Source: Physcomitrium patens
Lineage: Eukaryota; Streptophyta; Bryopsida; Funariales; Funariaceae
Assembly (NCBI RefSeq): GCF_000002425.4
Contig: NC_037273.1
Coordinates: 2,214,904-2,278,903, forward strand
Direction: 5' to 3'
Length of the DNA stretch: 64,000 nt
Shown here: positions 59,625 to 64,000 of the stretch, piece after piece
Position numbering within the stretch: position 1 is the stretch's first letter
Layout of the letters: each line of letters opens with the position of its first letter
Notes under the pieces: model-generated
The model's input: the letters and a program-made list of their open reading frames with translations, nothing else
Told to the model about the DNA's origin: nothing
Databases searched by the model: none
Translations under genes and position numbers: made by a program

Positions 59625-59786
59625 AATTTAAATAATTTGAAAGAATTTAAAATTTTAATTAGAAGTTGCATAGATAATATGCAATTACAAATAAAAATTA
59701 AAATAATATCAAAGCTTATTCAATTATTAAAGACAAGAACTTAAAGAATATAAGTAAACAAATAAGATGTATTTTAAAAAGAGATG

Positions 59787-59828
<42 letters not shown>
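57741..59828. other. AT-rich intergenic DNA
   Basis: No gene recognised. (AT)n arrays lie at about 59586-59622 and 59792-59827; the second directly abuts the inverted LTR of family D. Confidence 0.65.
59586..59622. repeat. (AT)n microsatellite
   Basis: About 18 TA units. Confidence 0.95.
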
Positions 59829-59829
<1 letters not shown>

Positions 59830-60172
59830 GGCTATTGCCAATTGTTAGAAGATTAAAAATTCTTAAATCTATATTATTAAAAGAATTGACATAAGTGAAG
59901 AAAGCCTCATTCATGCCTCTATATATATTATCTAATTAAGAGCTACATGGCATTGTTCTACAGAACAACCTACACATGTCAAATTTATGACACATTTCTA
60001 ATTTACAAGCTACATTTCCTATATGTGTGCCACATGGCCAACTTGAATCATAAGTAACCAACCAGTGTGACACATGGCCAACTTATTGGTCAAGTTTTTA
60101 ACCTATTGATCATCTATATATATATATGTAAAGTCAAATCTCTATTTATGAACTTTTCCATAAGATATTTTG
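59829..60172 (-). repeat. LTR of family D, inverted orientation
   Basis: Its reverse complement aligns with 51178-51528. It shares AACTTGACCAATAAGTTGGCC, read as two overlapping words, plus a CCATGTGTCACAC box, GATAATATATATAGAGGCATGAA and the end GGCAATAGCCA. No internal retroelement sequence is recognised next to it on the left, where an (AT)n array begins. Confidence 0.7.
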
Positions 60173-60268
60173 TAATTAACCTATTTATATTCATGTCAAA
60201 AACATGCTTAATTAACTAAATAAAAAGCATTAGGTATAAGCTAAATATAAATAGATTTAATATTATCT

Positions 60269-60600
60269 TGTAGTGAAGTTTCTTAAAAGCTTCATATACA
60301 CAAATTTGATTTTATATGCGTTTGTAGTTGATTGGTACGTTTGAAATTGGCAAACAAATTGGCCATATATCACATATGTTGATAATTTGTGATAAAAGTT
60401 GGTGATGTGGTGCATATATAAAAAACTTATTTTACAAGTTAGTTATGTATTAAAGGTCCTATAAAACATTGCCACATAGATCCTAGTTAGATATTATATA
60501 TAGAAGCAAGAATAAAGCCTTTTTCACTCTTGTCAATGCCTTTTCTTGTCCTTCATCTTGTTTTAAGAGTCTCAAGTCTTTTATTCTTTAGCAAAAGTCA
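60269..60600 (+). repeat. LTR of family D, direct orientation, second copy
   Basis: Starts TGTAGTGAAGTTTC and matches 51178-51528: GTTGATTGGTACGTT, GATATTATATATAGAAGCAAGAATAA, then CTTGTCAATGCC. Downstream, TTGTGATACAAAAGT (60647) parallels AGTGATACAAAAGT (51579), so some internal sequence of the element follows. It lies about 96 bp from the inverted copy. Confidence 0.7.
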
Positions 60601-61527
60601 TCTTAATTGTGATACTATATTATCTTTATATAAATATTTATTCTATTTTTGTGATACAAAAGTTTATTAAGGATTTTATTATTTGCAATTCAAGACCTTG
60701 ACAAGTCACATCTACCTAACTTTCTTTAATAAATACTCTATTAATGTTGGTTATCTAAAATATATACCTTATAATTTATGTAAGATTGTATCAATTCATA
60801 ATGCCAAAGGTGATACAAATATAAGTTTCATACAACACTTTTTTGGATTTGCTAAAGAAAAAAAAGACTATTTATATAAATAAATGAAAAATTGCAACTC
60901 ACATTCTTAACAAAATTAATATGTTCAATCTAGTATGTCTATTAGTTAAAAATATATACAATAAAATTAACATCTAAAAAAAATCTAATAATTTATCAAT
61001 AATTGTACACTTTTTTTTACTACATATATATGGATTAATAAGATAAATCTTCACATCATTAAGAGTTTTTTTTGCTGAAAATATAGAACTTTGTTTTATA
61101 CACTTGGTTTCTAATAATCTTAAGCTAAGTTGCACGATATATATGATTATGTTTTTAAATTTTATTTTTATTAATTTGTTACTACTTCATTGCCAAAAAT
61201 TAAAGATCATAAATTTTATAATAATGGTACAAAATATATTACATAGTTCATGCAACAAAATTTGAATTATTATGATTTTTTATTCCAATGTGCAATCACT
61301 ACTAACATTATAATTAGGATCTATTTATTTTAATTTTAAAATCCTTTATCTTAATTTTTAGTTCAAAAATTTTAAATATAGAAATTACATTCAACCCAAA
61401 ATAAAGATAGTGTTTAATAAGATTGCATTTATATAACAATTGATATAATATCAAAGAAAAATGATTATTGATTTAGAGATCTATTTGCTAAAGTTTATAT
61501 ATTTGAATATTATTATTTTATTTTAGT

Positions 61528-61570
<43 letters not shown>

Positions 61571-64000
61571 CATTCTATTATCTGTTGTTGTTTATCTTAT
61601 GGATATATTACAAATATTTTTTATTGTAAAAGTTTTTTAACTCAAAAATTTATATTTAATAGATCAATTATACTTCAATCAAATGTTTTAAGATGTTACT
61701 TCTAAAATAAAGCAAATGATCCTAATAGTGGTAAAAATAATTAAATAAAATTTATAGTTAATATTTAGAGTCAAACTTCATTGTAAAATTAACAAAAGAA
61801 TAAGTGAAGATAGATAAATTGTATAGATGTTTTTAATATGTAAACATATAAATAGAGGGTATTAGATTATAAAAGATATATAAAAAAAATTGAATTTAAA
61901 AATAAAAATAAAATCACATACACCATTTATAGCATAATAAAAAAATGAGACATATTTTATTTTAAATTAATTTGTTTATTATTATATACTCTAACAGAAA
62001 ATTCTAATATTTATAAGATATTTTTTGTAGAAATTTTAATCTTAGAAGAGAAATAATCAAAGATATGAATATAATAGAACTTATAAATAAAATAAAAATT
62101 ATTTTATATTATTTTAATTTTATAAATTAAGAAAATATATCTTTAAAATAAAAAAATATAAAATATTTAATTGACTTAATATTTCTTGATTAACTTGATT
62201 TAAGTACGTGAATTCATTTCGGTTTTTAAAATAAATTTTAAAACTTTACATTAGCTTCATAATATTTTTAGAAATTTAATTTTTAATAAATAAAATAATT
62301 TATTCATTAAAAAAGTATCTTTATAATCTAAAACACCAAACATGTTTATATGCACTTTGATTCTAATCAATACTAGATTATTTCAACCACTATTTGTATT
62401 TCAACTACTATTTGTATTCTAATCTATTTTAAAAGTGCCTAACAATGGTTGTTTTTATACTTCTTCTTTTAATTCCTTTTAAAATAAACTTGATATTAGA
62501 TATTAGCTAATTTATAACTATCAATTTATCATATAAAGTTTTTTCTTATTTCATCATAATTTATAAAATTCAAGTTCTATCCTAAATTGATATATTTAAA
62601 TCTATATTTTTACTTGTATTTACTTTTGCATTTTAAAAGTCATTTCTTATATTACAAGAGAGATTTTTTTGTTCTTAATTCTAATCAAGAATTTCAAGTT
62701 TGATAGTAAAATTTGCATACACATGATATGATAAGTTGGATCAAATTATAATGTTTAGATAATTACTATTAAAAATCTTTAAATATAATATATTGCTAGT
62801 ATTCAAAGTTCTATTATAACTAAAGTAAAAAATTATTAAGTACTGGCTTAGATTGTATAGTTGGTAGAATTATTGAGCTTTAGAAGTCAAAAAAGTAAAA
62901 ATGTATATCATATTATAGTAAGTGGAGATGCAAAAAAAGAATTGTACATAAGAATATTTCAATATGTGGTTTATTCCTAAAAATACTAATATTAAATAAT
63001 CTCTAAATATACAAATAAAGAAGTACTAAATAGACCAATTTTGATTTTAGTATTCTTAACAATATCTATTGGATATTTTTATGGCTATTTTTCAATAGTA
63101 TATGCATTGTATTTATTTTTTATTTTTTTGGAAAGATAAAAATCTATCTTTATATACTTCAAAAATAAAAAGAACTTAGAAAAAACAAATCAATATTAAT
63201 AATATAATTTACTTTAGAAGAATAATAATCAAATCAATTTCTCTTAATTGATACATAATTTAGTGTTTGAAAAGTTTTTTATTTGTATTTATAATTTCTA
63301 TTAAATATTATGTGATTACTTATATAGATAATTGAAACTGTGTTATTGATTAACAACTTATAGCTGCCATCATAGTCGATAGTAAATATATTGTTATTGC
63401 CACCTATTAAGCCATCATATGGCCTAACAAGACAAGTATCTACATATCAATTGGACCTTGGTGGCTAAGCTAGTTGTTAGTGTGTTCAAACTAGAATGTC
63501 TATATTAATAGACTATGGACTTATGCTATAAGAACTAAAACTTGAGGCTCATTTCAAGTGGTTAGTTTTCTTGAATCATTGATTGTTGGATAGTAAGCTC
63601 ATATGTATTTCACATCATTATACTTCTATCCTAAAGCAATAAATATCTCATATTTTTTAGCAATTAGATGCCTTTTAATTCTCAATTCTTATATAATCTT
63701 TTTATTATCTTTTATATGTGAAAATATATTTGAAAATCATAGATTGATTCTAATTTATTATGCTAATAGTTTAAAAACATTAATTGTCTTATTTTTAGTT
63801 ATTAATCACTTAATTAATTTTTATGCTCTTTGATTTGATTGAATTGATGTATCAAAGCATATCTTTATTCTTCAATATTTTTTTATTTTTTAAAAGTTTC
63901 TTTAAATACTTTTAGTATCTTATAATTCATATTATGAACATTATATTTTATTGTAGATAAAGACTTTATTGTATTTATTTACCATACTTTTTAAGATTAT
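60601..64000. other. AT-rich DNA with possible retroelement leader sequence at its start
   Basis: 60601-60680 continues the element D leader. The frame at 60683-60883 shows no family. An (AT)n array lies at about 61529-61564. 63360-63640 is less AT-rich, has a GCTATAAGAACTAAAACTTG segment resembling the TATA region of LTR A, and could be another LTR fragment. No gene recognised. Confidence 0.5.
61529..61564. repeat. (AT)n microsatellite
   Basis: About 18 TA units. Confidence 0.95.

Overview
The window looks like nuclear DNA of a land plant, most likely a bryophyte such as a moss. The basis is a cytosolic plant-type methionine synthase, a member of the plant-specific BTB-NPH3 family, a plant TCTP and a glyoxal-oxidase-like enzyme, all split by short GT-AG introns. 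These sit in GC-richer islands within very AT-rich DNA full of (AT)n tracts and decayed Ty3/gypsy LTR retrotransposons. The moss assignment is inference; land plant is well supported.

Layout. 1-4.2 kb: AT-rich, a probable retroelement 3' end plus LTR, and one MITE-like element. 4.2-9.3 kb: a GC-richer island with a secreted glyoxal/galactose-oxidase-like gene (+). 9.3-13.2 kb: a decayed, intron-containing copy of a plastid-type 3-oxoacyl-ACP reductase (FabG/KAR) gene (-). 13.2-14.9 kb: TCTP (-). 15.1-17.7 kb: three MITE-like elements and an unrecognised GC-richer island ending in an A-rich tail. 17.7-20.9 kb: AT-rich, with a large palindrome. 20.9-26.6 kb: an NPH3/RPT2-like gene (-) and its upstream region. 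26.6-30.2 kb: AT-rich, with another MITE-like copy. 30.28-39.54 kb: a complete but dead chromodomain Ty3/gypsy element with two LTRs and a 5-bp target duplication; it holds two insertions of a second LTR family, one of which carries a gag fragment of a third element. 39.5-48.1 kb: methionine synthase (-) with a leader intron, and a long upstream GC-richer region. 48-64 kb: AT-rich, with a truncated second gypsy relic, three copies of its LTR (two head to head), one more MITE-like element and an isolated GC island with telomere-like motifs near 57 kb.

The four intact genes are independent housekeeping or developmental genes, not an operon or a cluster: methyl transfer to homocysteine, growth-related TCTP, blue-light/auxin-type NPH3 signalling, and extracellular aldehyde/alcohol oxidation. 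No CRISPR array, rRNA or convincing tRNA gene was seen. The most interesting content is the layered mobile-element archaeology: nested LTR elements killed mainly by C-to-T type changes, two small inverted-repeat families that look like undescribed MITEs, and the unprocessed KAR pseudogene.
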